Positions 18,239-26,411 of a stretch of DNA of 64,000 bases are shown here, one piece after another (the stretch's first letter is position 1; each line of letters starts with the position of its first letter). Below the pieces are notes generated by a model. It did not search any database. It was not told the origin of the DNA and worked only from the letters and a program-made list of their open reading frames with translations. Origin of the DNA: DATAES01 sp963721305 (GTDB lineage Bacteria > Actinomycetota > Acidimicrobiia > Acidimicrobiales > JACDCH01); assembly GCA_963721305.1 (NCBI GenBank), contig CAVRIR010000004.1, forward strand, positions 744,001 to 808,000, read 5' to 3'. The translations under genes were made by a program, and so were the position numbers.

Positions 18239-20122
18239 CTATGTGAGCTCTGCCTCCCGTTCAAGGAGGATGATGCGCGCGGCGGCCTCGATGAGCGCGA
18301 GGTGGGAGAAGGCCTGAGGGAAGTTGCCAAGGTGGTGCGCGGTGTCGGTGTCGAACTCTTCTGCGTACAGGCCGAGGGGGGAAGCGACGCGTAAGAGGCG
18401 CTCCATCAGGTCGCGGGCGCGTTGTTCCTCGCCAATGATCGCCAAGGCCGAGACGAGCCAGAACGAGCAGATCAGGAACGTCCCCTCTTTGCCGGACATG
18501 CCGTCGTCGGTTTTGTCGGTGCGGTATCGGAGCACGAAACCCTGGTCAGTGAGCTCGTCGGCGATGGCCAGCACGCTGCTGCGCAGGCGCTCGTCGTCAG
18601 CGTGCAGGAATCCGAAGATCGCGGCCAGGAGGTTGGACGCATCGAGGGCGTCGGTGTCGTAGTGCTGGCGCAGCACACCCCGGCCGTCGACGCCGTGGGC
18701 CAGGATGTCGGCTTTGATCGTGTCCGCTGTCGCGGCCCAGGTCGCTACCTGATCGGCGTCGCCTCGGATCGCGGCCAGTTTCGAGGCGCGATCAAGCGCT
18801 ACCCAGCACATGAGCTTGGAGGAGACGTAGTGCTGGGGCTTGCCACGCGCTTCCCAGATGCCCTGATCGGGATCGCGCCACACCGCAGTGGCGCACGTCG
18901 CCTGGGTCTCAACGAGCGGCCACAACCCGCGCGGTAGGCGCTCGCTGCGCCGCGTGTGCAGGAGGATCGAGTCGAGCACCGCTCCGTAGACGTCGTTCTG
19001 GCGCTGGTCGAACGCCCCGTTGCCGATACGCACCGGGCGGGCGCCTGCGTAGCCGGACAGGTCGTCTCGAGTCGACTCGGTCAGATCGCGCCGCCCGTCG
19101 ATCCCGTACATGATCTGCAGTCCGCCATCATCGACCCGCTCGAGCTCCATGGTGAACTGCATGAACTCGTCCGCCTCCCAGTCCAGATCCAGGTAATGCA
19201 GTGCCTGGAGGGTGAAGGTCGAGTCGCGCATCCACGTGTAGCGGTAGTCCCAGTTGCGTTCGCCGCCGGGGGTCTCCGGCAACGACGTCGTCAGGGCGGC
19301 CACGGTTGCTCCGCTCGGCATGTAAGTAAGGCCCTTGATGGCCAGCGCCGACCGCTCCAGCGCCGGACGGTAAGGGTGGTCGACGGCGTGTGCCCGCCGC
19401 AGCCAGGCCCGCCAGAAACGCGTCGTGGCATCCAGACTCGCGTTGGCTTCGCCGATCTCACCCGGTGCTGTCAGGCCCTCGGCCCAGGACAGCGCGCAGT
19501 ACACCTGCTCGCCCGGCCCGAGGACGTGGCGGGCCCGCACCCGGCCGCCCTCGATGCCCAACGCCATGTTGGTCCGCAGCCTGACGGTCTGACCCGCGCC
19601 GGAGCCGTCGGCCGTGTGACGATCTCCGTCCGTCAGCGTCCACGTCGCCGCTGTCCGGCCGTAGTCGAACACCGGCTCGCAGACGAGCTCGACCTCGACC
19701 TGACCGTCGATGCACGTCGCCGTCCGCACCAGGACGTGATCGGCGTCGTCGTCGGCCGGGGGTCGGGTGTGCGGCGTGACCGTGTCTTCGCCTTGACGTG
19801 GCCCCATCGTGAGCGCGTCGCGCACGACGACCCAGCCGCCGGGCGTGCTCCACGTCGTCGCCACGATGTTCGTCCCTGGCTCGTAGGCGCGCGTCGTCGG
19901 GACGTTGATGCCAAACGGACCCAACCGGAAATACCCCGCCTCGCGATCGAGCAGCGTCCCGAACACGCTGGGCGAGTCGAAGCGCGGCAGGCACAACCAA
20001 GCGACACCGCCGTCGGGCGCGACCAACGCGCCCGTATGGCAGTTCGAGAGGAACGCATATTCCTCGATCGGAGGAAAAGGCGACGGCAACGCCGCACTCT
20101 GCGCGCCCTGTGCCATGGACAT
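18239..20122 (-). CDS. GH15-family glycosidase (trehalase/glucoamylase-like)
   Basis: A 627-residue glycoside hydrolase of family 15. The N-terminal beta-domain starts EEYAFLSNCHTGALVAPDGG and WLCLPRFDSPSVFG, the pattern of mycobacterial GH15 trehalases; the (alpha/alpha)6 barrel carries ERNWDYRYTWMRDSTF, GIWEARGKPQHYVSSKLMCW with the catalytic Glu, and NFPQAFSHLALIEAA at the end. It would hydrolyse trehalose or another alpha-glucoside in the cytoplasm. I start it at ATG 20122 where homology begins; the frame stays open upstream through a hydrolase remnant. Confidence 0.88.
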   Translation of the reverse strand: MSMAQGAQSAALPSPFPPIEEYAFLSNCHTGALVAPDGGVAWLCLPRFDSPSVFGTLLDREAGYFRLGPFGINVPTTRAYEPGTNIVATTWSTPGGWVVVRDALTMGPRQGEDTVTPHTRPPADDDADHVLVRTATCIDGQVEVELVCEPVFDYGRTAATWTLTDGDRHTADGSGAGQTVRLRTNMALGIEGGRVRARHVLGPGEQVYCALSWAEGLTAPGEIGEANASLDATTRFWRAWLRRAHAVDHPYRPALERSALAIKGLTYMPSGATVAALTTSLPETPGGERNWDYRYTWMRDSTFTLQALHYLDLDWEADEFMQFTMELERVDDGGLQIMYGIDGRRDLTESTRDDLSGYAGARPVRIGNGAFDQRQNDVYGAVLDSILLHTRRSERLPRGLWPLVETQATCATAVWRDPDQGIWEARGKPQHYVSSKLMCWVALDRASKLAAIRGDADQVATWAATADTIKADILAHGVDGRGVLRQHYDTDALDASNLLAAIFGFLHADDERLRSSVLAIADELTDQGFVLRYRTDKTDDGMSGKEGTFLICSFWLVSALAIIGEEQRARDLMERLLRVASPLGLYAEEFDTDTAHHLGNFPQAFSHLALIEAAARIILLEREAELT

Positions 20123-20521
20123 GCTGATGACCCTATCTCGCCCGGTTCCCGGAATCAGCGGGCGCGCAGGGTCGCCCACACACTCGCCCAGGGCGTCTGA
20201 CGGTCGCGTCGAACAAAACAACACGGGGGCGCACTGGCCGCGTCGAGCGCCGGAGAGCACAACGTCAACGAGCGTCTCGATGGTCGCCGCCTCCGGGTCA
20301 GAGAGCGAGTCGGATGCACCGTGATTGCGGATGTCGAACACGATCACCCGCGCCACGCGGCACAGCTCGTGCATGAACGACTCGGGCCGAGGCAGCTCCC
20401 ACATCAAATCAATAGGACGCCAAATCGGTTGCACGAGGACGTCGAATAGTCCGGTGCCCGAAACCGCGTACGCGATCCACTTGCCGTCGCGCGGGGCCCG
20501 GCGAACCTCGACATCCCGCAC
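20123..20521 (-). pseudogene. N-terminal alpha/beta-hydrolase remnant in frame with the GH15 gene
   Basis: WIAYAVSGTGLFDVLVQP, WELPRPESFMHELCRVARVI and VFDIRNHGASDSLSDPE follow the opening of the alpha/beta-hydrolase domains that precede cyclases (compare the protein at 9376-10728, FDRRGTGLSDP). The remnant stops making sense after about 95 residues and runs, without a stop codon, into the GH15 start. It is most simply a broken cyclase-type gene; an accidental 760-residue fusion protein is possible. Confidence 0.55.
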
Positions 20522-21282
20522 CAGTGCACAGACCCGCCACTGAGCGGTGGGCGCTTCCAGAACGACTTGCCAATCCCGCCGCTTACGATGCGCTCCAAAA
20601 CAGGCATTCGTCGTGGCTCATCTCGGCACCTACGATCAGCTTCCGCAGCGTCCGGCGCGACGAACGTCGGAGCTGGCCGGGGAGGGCGAGATGTCCGCAG
20701 CCATCGGGACTCGCACGGCGATCCGGTCGCCACGGGCCGCTGCCGTTGCCGGGATCGTCTTTTCAGTGCTGCTCACGGTCGCTCTTGCCCTCGTGCGAAC
20801 CGCGCTTGGGCCGTTCGGGGTGCGCGGTCCGGTGGCTGGTGTGTCGCGCGCTGGCGGTTTCGCGCCGGTGCCGGCGAAGCGATCCGAGCTGCGCTGTCGT
20901 TGGCCGAGCGCAAGGAGATCTCTCGCGGGCTCACCGCTGGGGGCCAACCGCGACCACGTCACGCTTGAACTCCGGCGGGAACCTCTTGGCATAGCGACAT
21001 CCTTCCCGCCTGGCCACGCCGGGCGTAGGAGATGTCAACCAAACCCGCGACAGGCCCGCCGTACTCGGATGGGTTGCGGGCGGTGGCGGTGTACCAATAG
21101 CCGAGCGTTACCGTGAGTCTGCGGTGTCTCGTTGTTGGCCCGACCAAGTTGGCGAGCACCGACTCCTTGCTCCCGGAAAGGTCGATCTGCGCGGCCGGAT
21201 CGAGCAGACCGAACGCCGCCAACGCCGGCCGAGGCCCTCCGGTCGACGACACAAGACACGCCAGAGCGCGCTTCGCCTGGGC
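20522..21282. other. non-coding stretch with IS30 and IS3 scraps
   Basis: No intact gene is seen in these 760 bases. Around 20865-20945 (+) the translation AIRAALSLAERKEISRGLTAG is an IS30 helix-turn-helix scrap. Around 20940-21005 (-) RYAKRFPPEFKRDVVAV is the start of an IS3-type OrfA. From 21010 to 21252 (-) a frame containing GLLDPAAQIDLSGSKESVLA and VTLGYWYTATARNPSEYGG looks like part of a coding sequence, but I cannot name it and it lacks a plausible start. Confidence 0.5.
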
Positions 21283-21307
21283 TTAAGACTGTGAGGACTA
21301 CCTTAGG
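21283..21307. promoter_or_regulatory. candidate TetR operator, site A
   Basis: A 25-base site with half-sites AAGA and TCTT-like CCTT around GTGAGGAC, ending six bases before the ATG of the TetR gene. It aligns base by base with sites at 26248-26272 and 26355-26379: shared positions give TAAGA..GT.A..ACTA.CTT. Its place over the start of the regulator gene suggests autoregulation. Confidence 0.65.
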
Positions 21308-21312
21308 TTGAG

Positions 21313-21960
21313 ATGACAAGAACGAGGGACCGCGCCTCCACGAAGGCAACCCGACGACCGCGCGGCGCGCCCCGCCTCTTGCTTCTCGATGCGGCGCGGA
21401 CGCTTTTCGCTCGCCAGGATTATCGCGGCACGACCACGAAGGAGATCGCAGACACCGCCGGTGTACTCGAGCACTTGTTGTTCCGCCACTTCGGTTCGAA
21501 GGCCGCCCTGTTCAACGAAGCGGTGGTCGTGCCGTTTTTGCAGATCGTGGATGACCTCAACGAAAGGTGGGCGCTGCTCGCGCCCGGACCCGAGAACGCG
21601 GAGGCCGTCGCACGAGAGTTCCTTGGCGCGCTGTACGACCTCTTCGTGGAGAACCGTGGGCTGGTGATGACGTTGTGGGCTGCGGATGCTTTGACGGCTG
21701 ACGAGCTCGCTGAGACCGGCATCACAGAGATCGACCACGCGTTCGCGGTGCTTGGCCAGCTAGGCGGCAAGGGCATCGACCTGCTCGGTATCCGAGCGAA
21801 CCACGAAGCAGACCTCGCGGCACGGTCGACGGTTGCCATGGTCGCCGGGATGGCAGCGTTCGGCGCGACGTTCTTCGGAGGCACCCGACCACCACGCGAC
21901 ATCGTCGTCGAGGAGCTCGCGCAGGCGACGCTTCACGGGTTCCTCCACCGGAGCTCTTGA
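21313..21960 (+). CDS. TetR-family transcriptional regulator
   Basis: A 215-residue TetR protein. Residues 20-68 form the DNA-binding domain (LLLDAARTLFARQDYRGTTT, KEIADTAGV, HLLFRHFGSKAALFNEAV). The C-terminal ligand domain (residues 75-215) is helical and not assignable. It starts at ATG 21313, almost on top of operator site A, so it likely represses itself. It converges with the minus operon ending at 21988, whose promoter region 4.3 kb away carries two more copies of the same site, so it is the likely local regulator of the island, with an acyl or hydrophobic substrate as inducer. Confidence 0.88.
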   Translation: MTRTRDRASTKATRRPRGAPRLLLLDAARTLFARQDYRGTTTKEIADTAGVLEHLLFRHFGSKAALFNEAVVVPFLQIVDDLNERWALLAPGPENAEAVAREFLGALYDLFVENRGLVMTLWAADALTADELAETGITEIDHAFAVLGQLGGKGIDLLGIRANHEADLAARSTVAMVAGMAAFGATFFGGTRPPRDIVVEELAQATLHGFLHRSS

Positions 21961-21987
21961 CGATTGCCGACAACGCATCACCCTGTT

Positions 21988-22956
21988 TCAGGTGCGCGCA
22001 TTTGCAACTGCATCGGCGGCCCGTTCGAGGTAGGTCCACGCGATGGCTGGTGGCAGTCCGCCGCACAAAGGTACGAGCGGGAGAATGGTGCCGCTACGTA
22101 CGAGCTCGATTGCTTCCTCTTTCGTCGCGACTCGGTAGGTGTGATCGGCTCGTAGCTCGTCGACCGTGGTCGCGGTGCTGATGCTTGCGACTGACGTGTC
22201 GTCACGGCGGTACGACGCCGCCGTCATCGCGTCATGCAAGAGATGACGCCCCAGCTCATGCCATGCACGGTCGACATCGTCGGCGACGAACAGTGCAGTT
22301 GCCTGTCGTTCTGTCGGGACTTGCATCAAACCCGGATCGCGTCCCGCGGCGCGACAGGCGTCTTCGTAGGCTTCCGCGAGGCCCGGCGCCGTGGCTTGAG
22401 CGATGAGGCCGAGGCCGAACCGTCCGGCGCGACGGGCGGCCGCGAGGCTTCCGCCACCGATGAAGAAGGTTGGCCCTCCGCTCGTGGGCGTCGGCGTGAT
22501 GTGCGTCGTCCGGTCTCGAAGGGCGACCTCTTTTCCGCGCACGAGATCCAAGAACAAGGTGAGCCGTTCGTCGGCTCGCGCGCCGCGGCTGCGCATGTCG
22601 AGTCCAAAGTGCTCGTACTCCTCGGGTCGATGGCCCAACCCGAGTACGTAGGACACGCGGCCGCGACTGATGATGTCGAGAACCGCGATGTCTTCCGCGA
22701 GGCGCACGGGTTCGTAGAACGGCAGCACGAGCGCGGCGATCAGTATCGGCAGCTGCTCGGTGCGCGCTGCCATCGCGGTGGCGAGCAGCAGCGGCGCGGG
22801 CAGGTGACGGTCCTCGGTGCGGTGGTGTTCGGACAGGACTGCCACCACCGCACCCCGGTGCTCGGACCAGGCCGCCATGTCGAGCGCCGCTGCGTACAGG
22901 TCCTCGATCGGCGCGCCCCATTCAGGTGCGCGCATGTCGAACCGGAGCGTGAACAC
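21988..22956 (-). CDS. LLM-class (luciferase-like) flavin/F420-dependent oxidoreductase
   Basis: A 322-residue TIM-barrel protein of the bacterial luciferase-like family: DMAAWSEHRGAVVAVLSEHH, AARTEQLPILIAALVLPFYE, VRLAEDIAVLDIISRGRVSY with VLGLGHRPEEYEHFG, and RGPTFFIGG-like cofactor segment SGGPTFFIGGGS. Members use FMNH2 or F420 to oxidise or reduce organic substrates. I start it at GTG 22956, five bases after the stop of the upstream dehydrogenase; a longer upstream frame is out of register with real coding. It is the last gene of the minus operon in the TetR island. Confidence 0.85.
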   Translation of the reverse strand: MFTLRFDMRAPEWGAPIEDLYAAALDMAAWSEHRGAVVAVLSEHHRTEDRHLPAPLLLATAMAARTEQLPILIAALVLPFYEPVRLAEDIAVLDIISRGRVSYVLGLGHRPEEYEHFGLDMRSRGARADERLTLFLDLVRGKEVALRDRTTHITPTPTSGGPTFFIGGGSLAAARRAGRFGLGLIAQATAPGLAEAYEDACRAAGRDPGLMQVPTERQATALFVADDVDRAWHELGRHLLHDAMTAASYRRDDTSVASISTATTVDELRADHTYRVATKEEAIELVRSGTILPLVPLCGGLPPAIAWTYLERAADAVANART

Positions 22957-22961
22957 CTCGA

Positions 22962-24071
22962 TCAGGCGCGAAAGGCGTGGCGGGGCAACGTGAGCGGCAT
23001 CTCCAAGGAGCGCAGCAGCCCGGGCGCAGCGTCCACCACGTAGGGCACTGCGTTCACGACCCGCATAGCGGTCGCGAGCATCGCGCCTGCGCCGCTGCCC
23101 ATTTTGGAGATCCCTGCCTCGGCGGGGTCGTCCAAGCTCGGAGTGAACCAACAGTCGAAGCTGGGCTTGCCCTCGAGCAGCACGCGGTAGCACAGGTCGG
23201 CATCCCCGATCGGCCAGTCCGTGCCGACGTGGCGGGCGAGGCGGGTGATGTGATCGATGACGATCGCCTCGCGCCCGTCGATGACGGCGATCGCTTGGAA
23301 GCGGATCGCGCCGCACGTCCCCGGTTCGACGATGCCGAACGCGGTCTCGATCGGTTGGTCCGTCAGTCGTCGGTCGTACGACTCGCGGACTTCGTGTACC
23401 TCGACGCCAAGACCGTCTGCGATGAACCGCAGCTGGCCCTGGAACTCGCCGGCGATCGCGCCGGGCAGCATGATCCACGGCTCGAAGTCGAGGGGCTGGC
23501 CAAAGCCGAGCGCGTTGATCATGATCTCCTCGACGCCGTAGTCGTCGTAGAGCGCGATCTCGTAGCAGTGGATCTTCGAGATCGACCGTGTCGCGGTCGA
23601 CAGCGCGAGCGGGATGTAGTCGCACAGGAAACCGGGTTCGATTCCTGACGCGTAGATGGACGCGCGGCCGTGGCGCGCCGCAGTTTCGAGCCGCTCGCGG
23701 TGAGCGGGTACGTAGGCGAGCGGGTTGATCAGGTTCGTCGAGGTCGTCGTGACGACGTTGACTCCGGCGGTGAGGATCCGCTCGTAGTCAGCCACCGCGC
23801 CGGCGTCGCGCTCGGGCCCGCTGGCCCCGTAGATAACGCAGTCGGGCTCGAGCGCGAGCAGCGCATCGACGTCATTCGTGGCGGTGATGCCGATCGGGAC
23901 GCCGTTGGCGAGCTCGCCCGCGTCCTTGCCGACCTTGTCGTCGGAGTGGACCCATACGCCGACGAGTTCGAGGTCGGGTCGCTCGTTGACCGCGACGATC
24001 GACAGGGAGCCGATCCCACCGGTCGACCAGACGACGACGCGCTTCGCATCGTCAGCGCTTGCCTTACTCAT
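22962..24071 (-). CDS. DapB-like NAD(P)-dependent dehydrogenase (amine-dehydrogenase/dihydrodipicolinate-reductase family)
   Basis: A 369-residue protein with an N-terminal Rossmann fold (RVVVWSTGGIGSLSIVAV; GVWVHSDDKVGKDAG) and a C-terminal DapB-like dimerisation/substrate domain (ASGIEPGFLCDYIPLAL, ALGFGQPLDFEPWIM). In actinobacteria this family is often found beside P450 and AveC-like genes, but the substrate is generally unknown. ATG 24071 is preceded by GGAGGAATC. It overlaps the P450 stop by eight bases, so the two are translationally coupled. Confidence 0.8.
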   Translation of the reverse strand: MSKASADDAKRVVVWSTGGIGSLSIVAVNERPDLELVGVWVHSDDKVGKDAGELANGVPIGITATNDVDALLALEPDCVIYGASGPERDAGAVADYERILTAGVNVVTTTSTNLINPLAYVPAHRERLETAARHGRASIYASGIEPGFLCDYIPLALSTATRSISKIHCYEIALYDDYGVEEIMINALGFGQPLDFEPWIMLPGAIAGEFQGQLRFIADGLGVEVHEVRESYDRRLTDQPIETAFGIVEPGTCGAIRFQAIAVIDGREAIVIDHITRLARHVGTDWPIGDADLCYRVLLEGKPSFDCWFTPSLDDPAEAGISKMGSGAGAMLATAMRVVNAVPYVVDAAPGLLRSLEMPLTLPRHAFRA

Positions 24072-25285
24072 GATTCCTCCCATGATGAGGTCGGACCGGC
24101 AGGTAGCCCCATCCGCGCACGCTCGCGGTGTGCGCCATCTGCCCTCGTTCGATGTCGACGTCCCAGCTCGACCAACGTCGCAGTATCTCCTCCAGCGCGA
24201 CGCGTCCTTCCAAGCGCGCCAGTGCTGCACCGAGGCAGAAGTGAAGGCCATGACCGAACGACAAGTGGGCGCCTTCGTCACGACGGACGTCGAAGCAGTC
24301 AGGGTCGGTCCAATGGCGCTCGTCACGGTTGGCTGCACCGTTGAGCAGCAGCATGGTCGAGCCTTCCGGAACAACCGTTCCGTACACTTCGACGTCGCGC
24401 TGCACGTAGCGCGCTTGGACTGGCGACGGTGACTCGAGGCGCAAGATCTCCTCGATCGCGTTCGGTACGAGCGAGGGGTCGTCGGCGAGCAGATGGCATT
24501 GATCCGGGTGCTGCGCGAGCAACTGCATCGTGAATCCGATCAAGCGTGTCGCGGTCTCGTTGCCCGCTCCGGCGACCATGCTTGCGTAGGTCACGACCTC
24601 GTCTCGCGTCAGCGGACGCCGCGTCCCGTCTGGTTCGTCGACCTCGGCACGCAGCAGTTCTGTCATGAGGTCATCCGACGGGTTGTTGGCTCGCCACTCG
24701 ACATAGTCGGCGAGCACCGAGAGGACCGCGTCGAGCGACGACTGGTCGAACCTGGTCGGCGTGCCGTCGGTTGCGATCGCCTTGTCGGTGGTGTCTCGGT
24801 ACGCGTCCTGGTCGGCTTCGGGGATGCCGAACAGGAAGCCGATCGTTCGCAGCGGGATCTCGACACCGAACTCACCGATGATGTCGCACTCATCGCGATC
24901 CCTCAGCGAGTCGAGCGCGCGGACGCAATAGCCGCGCACGAGCGGCTCGAGGTCGAGCATGCGCCGCGGCGTGAACACCCGCGACAACAACGCTCGGTGC
25001 GCGTCGTGGATCGGCGGGTCCTCGAACAGACAGAATTCCAGGCGGGATCTCGATACCGGCCTTGACGATCTCGAGCACGGTCCCGCGCCCAGACCGGTAC
25101 GTCTCCCAATCGAGCAGCGCAGGCTTGACGTCATCCCACCTGCTCACCGCGTAGAAGTCGTGCTCATCGTTTCGATAGAGCGGCACCTCGTCCCGCATCT
25201 GGCGCCAGGTCGGATACGGATCGTTGTCGATGTCGACGTCGTAAGGGTCGTAGCGGACCGCTGGCGCGGCTGGGCTAACGGTCAT
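24064..25285 (-). pseudogene. cytochrome P450, one-base frameshift near 25030
   Basis: All P450 landmarks are present but in two frames. The first 80 residues (YDPYDVDIDNDPYPTWRQMR) run to GIEIPPGIL; the rest starts LFEDPPIHDAHRALLSRVFT and includes the I-helix AGAGNETATRL, the ExxR motif EEILRLESP and heme loop SFGHGLHFCLGAALARLEG. Removing one base (the A at 25030 on the plus strand) gives PPGILLFEDPP, matching the second P450 of this island (PPGFFIFEDPP). The locus length is 3n+1. It may be a real pseudogene or a sequence error in an intact gene. It would need a separate ferredoxin. Confidence 0.8.
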
Positions 25286-25317
25286 GCGCGTGTCCTTCGC
25301 TCGCCTGGCTCCACGGC

Positions 25318-26116
25318 TCAGCCGCCCCCGTGCAGCGGTTGGTTCTCGACGCCCGGGAACAGCTGCACCGTCGGGCCCTCGGTGACGTCACCCCTCAGCT
25401 TCGTGATGAGGTGCGGCGTGAAGACCGCCAGGTAGAGGACGTGCCCGACGACGACAACCGCCAACACCGACAGCAGCGCCGACTGGAACGGAGTCTTTGC
25501 CTTCGAGTCGGACCACACCTCGACCACGTTGCGGCCCCGTTCGTCGGTCCGGCCGAGCAGGTAGGCGAACACCATCATCTGCACTGCCATCGCCAACGAG
25601 TCGTAGAGCGGATACTGGTGCTTCGTGCCTGCCCACAATGCGAGTCCGGGTATCACACGGCCGTAGTGAAAGACGCCGAGTCGAGCACCGAGGAGCGCGT
25701 TGAAGCAGAACGCCCAGACGAATCCGACGCCGAATCCGACGGTGAGCAGCGCGATCGGCCTTCGCCATCCGAACCGCCTGCTCGCGCGTTGCCCCAGCGC
25801 GGCGCCGATCAGGGCGGGGAGCACGAAGTAGGAGATGTAGCCGATGGGCACCGACGACGGCAGTCCTCCCCACGTCATGTTCAACGGCCACCACGACGGC
25901 ATACGAGGGATCGCCCCGGGGAACTGCGCGTACATCGCCCAGTCGTACGGCGCTTCGATCCACGAGATCGACAACGCCGAGATCGACACGAGAAGCAGCG
26001 GATGCAGGCGTCGCCGCCGCCAGCTCAGATAGACGCCGGCGACCAAGAACCCGATCCCGCCGACGTAGGCGAACGCGATCGATGCCGTGAGGAGCTGGCG
26101 TCAGCCCCTGCTTCAC
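25318..26116 (-). pseudogene. AveC-like (spirocyclase-family) membrane protein, probable one-base frameshift near 26100
   Basis: The long frame (residues after 26080) is a six-to-seven helix membrane protein with SISWIEAPYDWAMYAQFPG, PLNMTWGGLPSSVPIGYISY and a Trp/Tyr-rich centre as in AveC-like proteins, named after the avermectin spiroketal enzyme. The likely start is GTG 26116 (MKQGLT), which overlaps the upstream small ORF by four bases, but that frame must lose one base in a CC pair near 26098-26100 to enter LLTASIAFAYVGGIGFLVAG. Total length is 3n+1. If the base is an artefact the gene is intact. Enzyme versus membrane scaffold role is open. Confidence 0.65.
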
Positions 26117-26232
26117 CGGTTCGGCCGACGCTTGGCATCCTGCCGCCGAGCTTCCGGGTCGAAGTGCAGCACCAGTCCGACGATCGCGAGGACCACACCG
26201 AGCAACCAGCCCAGCATGATGACCTGACCCAT
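26113..26232 (-). CDS. small single-helix membrane protein (39 aa)
   Basis: ATG 26232 opens a 39-residue frame: MGQVIMLGWLLGVVLAIVG followed by LVLHFDPEARRQDAKRRPNR. One transmembrane helix (residues 4-24) precedes a charged cytoplasmic tail. Its stop overlaps the GTG of the AveC-like gene by four bases (GTGA), a typical coupling, and operator site B ends 16 bases upstream. It is therefore the first gene of the minus operon. I do not recognise a family; a helper subunit for the AveC-like protein or P450 is a guess. Confidence 0.65.
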   Translation of the reverse strand: MGQVIMLGWLLGVVLAIVGLVLHFDPEARRQDAKRRPNR

Positions 26233-26247
26233 GTGCCGTGACCCCCG

Positions 26248-26272
26248 TTAAGATGGTAACGACTATCTTAGG
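26248..26272. promoter_or_regulatory. candidate TetR operator, site B
   Basis: A 25-base near-palindrome with AAGAT and ATCTT half-sites around GGTAACGACT; it has the best symmetry of the three sites. It lies 16 bases before the first gene of the minus operon (26232), within reach of its promoter, and aligns without gaps to sites A and C. Confidence 0.7.
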
Positions 26273-26354
26273 TCATATCGAGCAACCGAGGCGTGACGTG
26301 GCGTGCACGGAGATGGGATCCGCCGCGGTGGTGCGACCACCCGCGCCAGCGCGA

Positions 26355-26379
26355 CTAAGAATGTGAGCACTATCTTGTT
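26355..26379. promoter_or_regulatory. candidate TetR operator, site C
   Basis: A 25-base site CTAAGAATGTGAGCACTATC plus TTGTT, sharing AAGA, GTGAG and ACTATCTT with sites A and B. It ends 32 bases before the ATG (26412) of the substrate-binding protein gene and should control the plus-strand transport/P450 operon. Its right arm lacks the final TAGG of the other two. Confidence 0.65.
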
Positions 26380-26411
26380 GAAATGGACGGGAACGGCGAT
26401 TGTTCGTGCGG

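Noticed and set aside
18956..20200. Plus-strand open frame of over 400 codons opposite the GH15 gene
   Set aside because: Arg/Val-rich shadow; the minus frame carries all GH15 motifs.
25318..25430. Additional TetR operator copies elsewhere in the island
   Set aside because: The gene junctions inside both operons were checked and none contains the AAGA..GT / ACTATCTT pattern.
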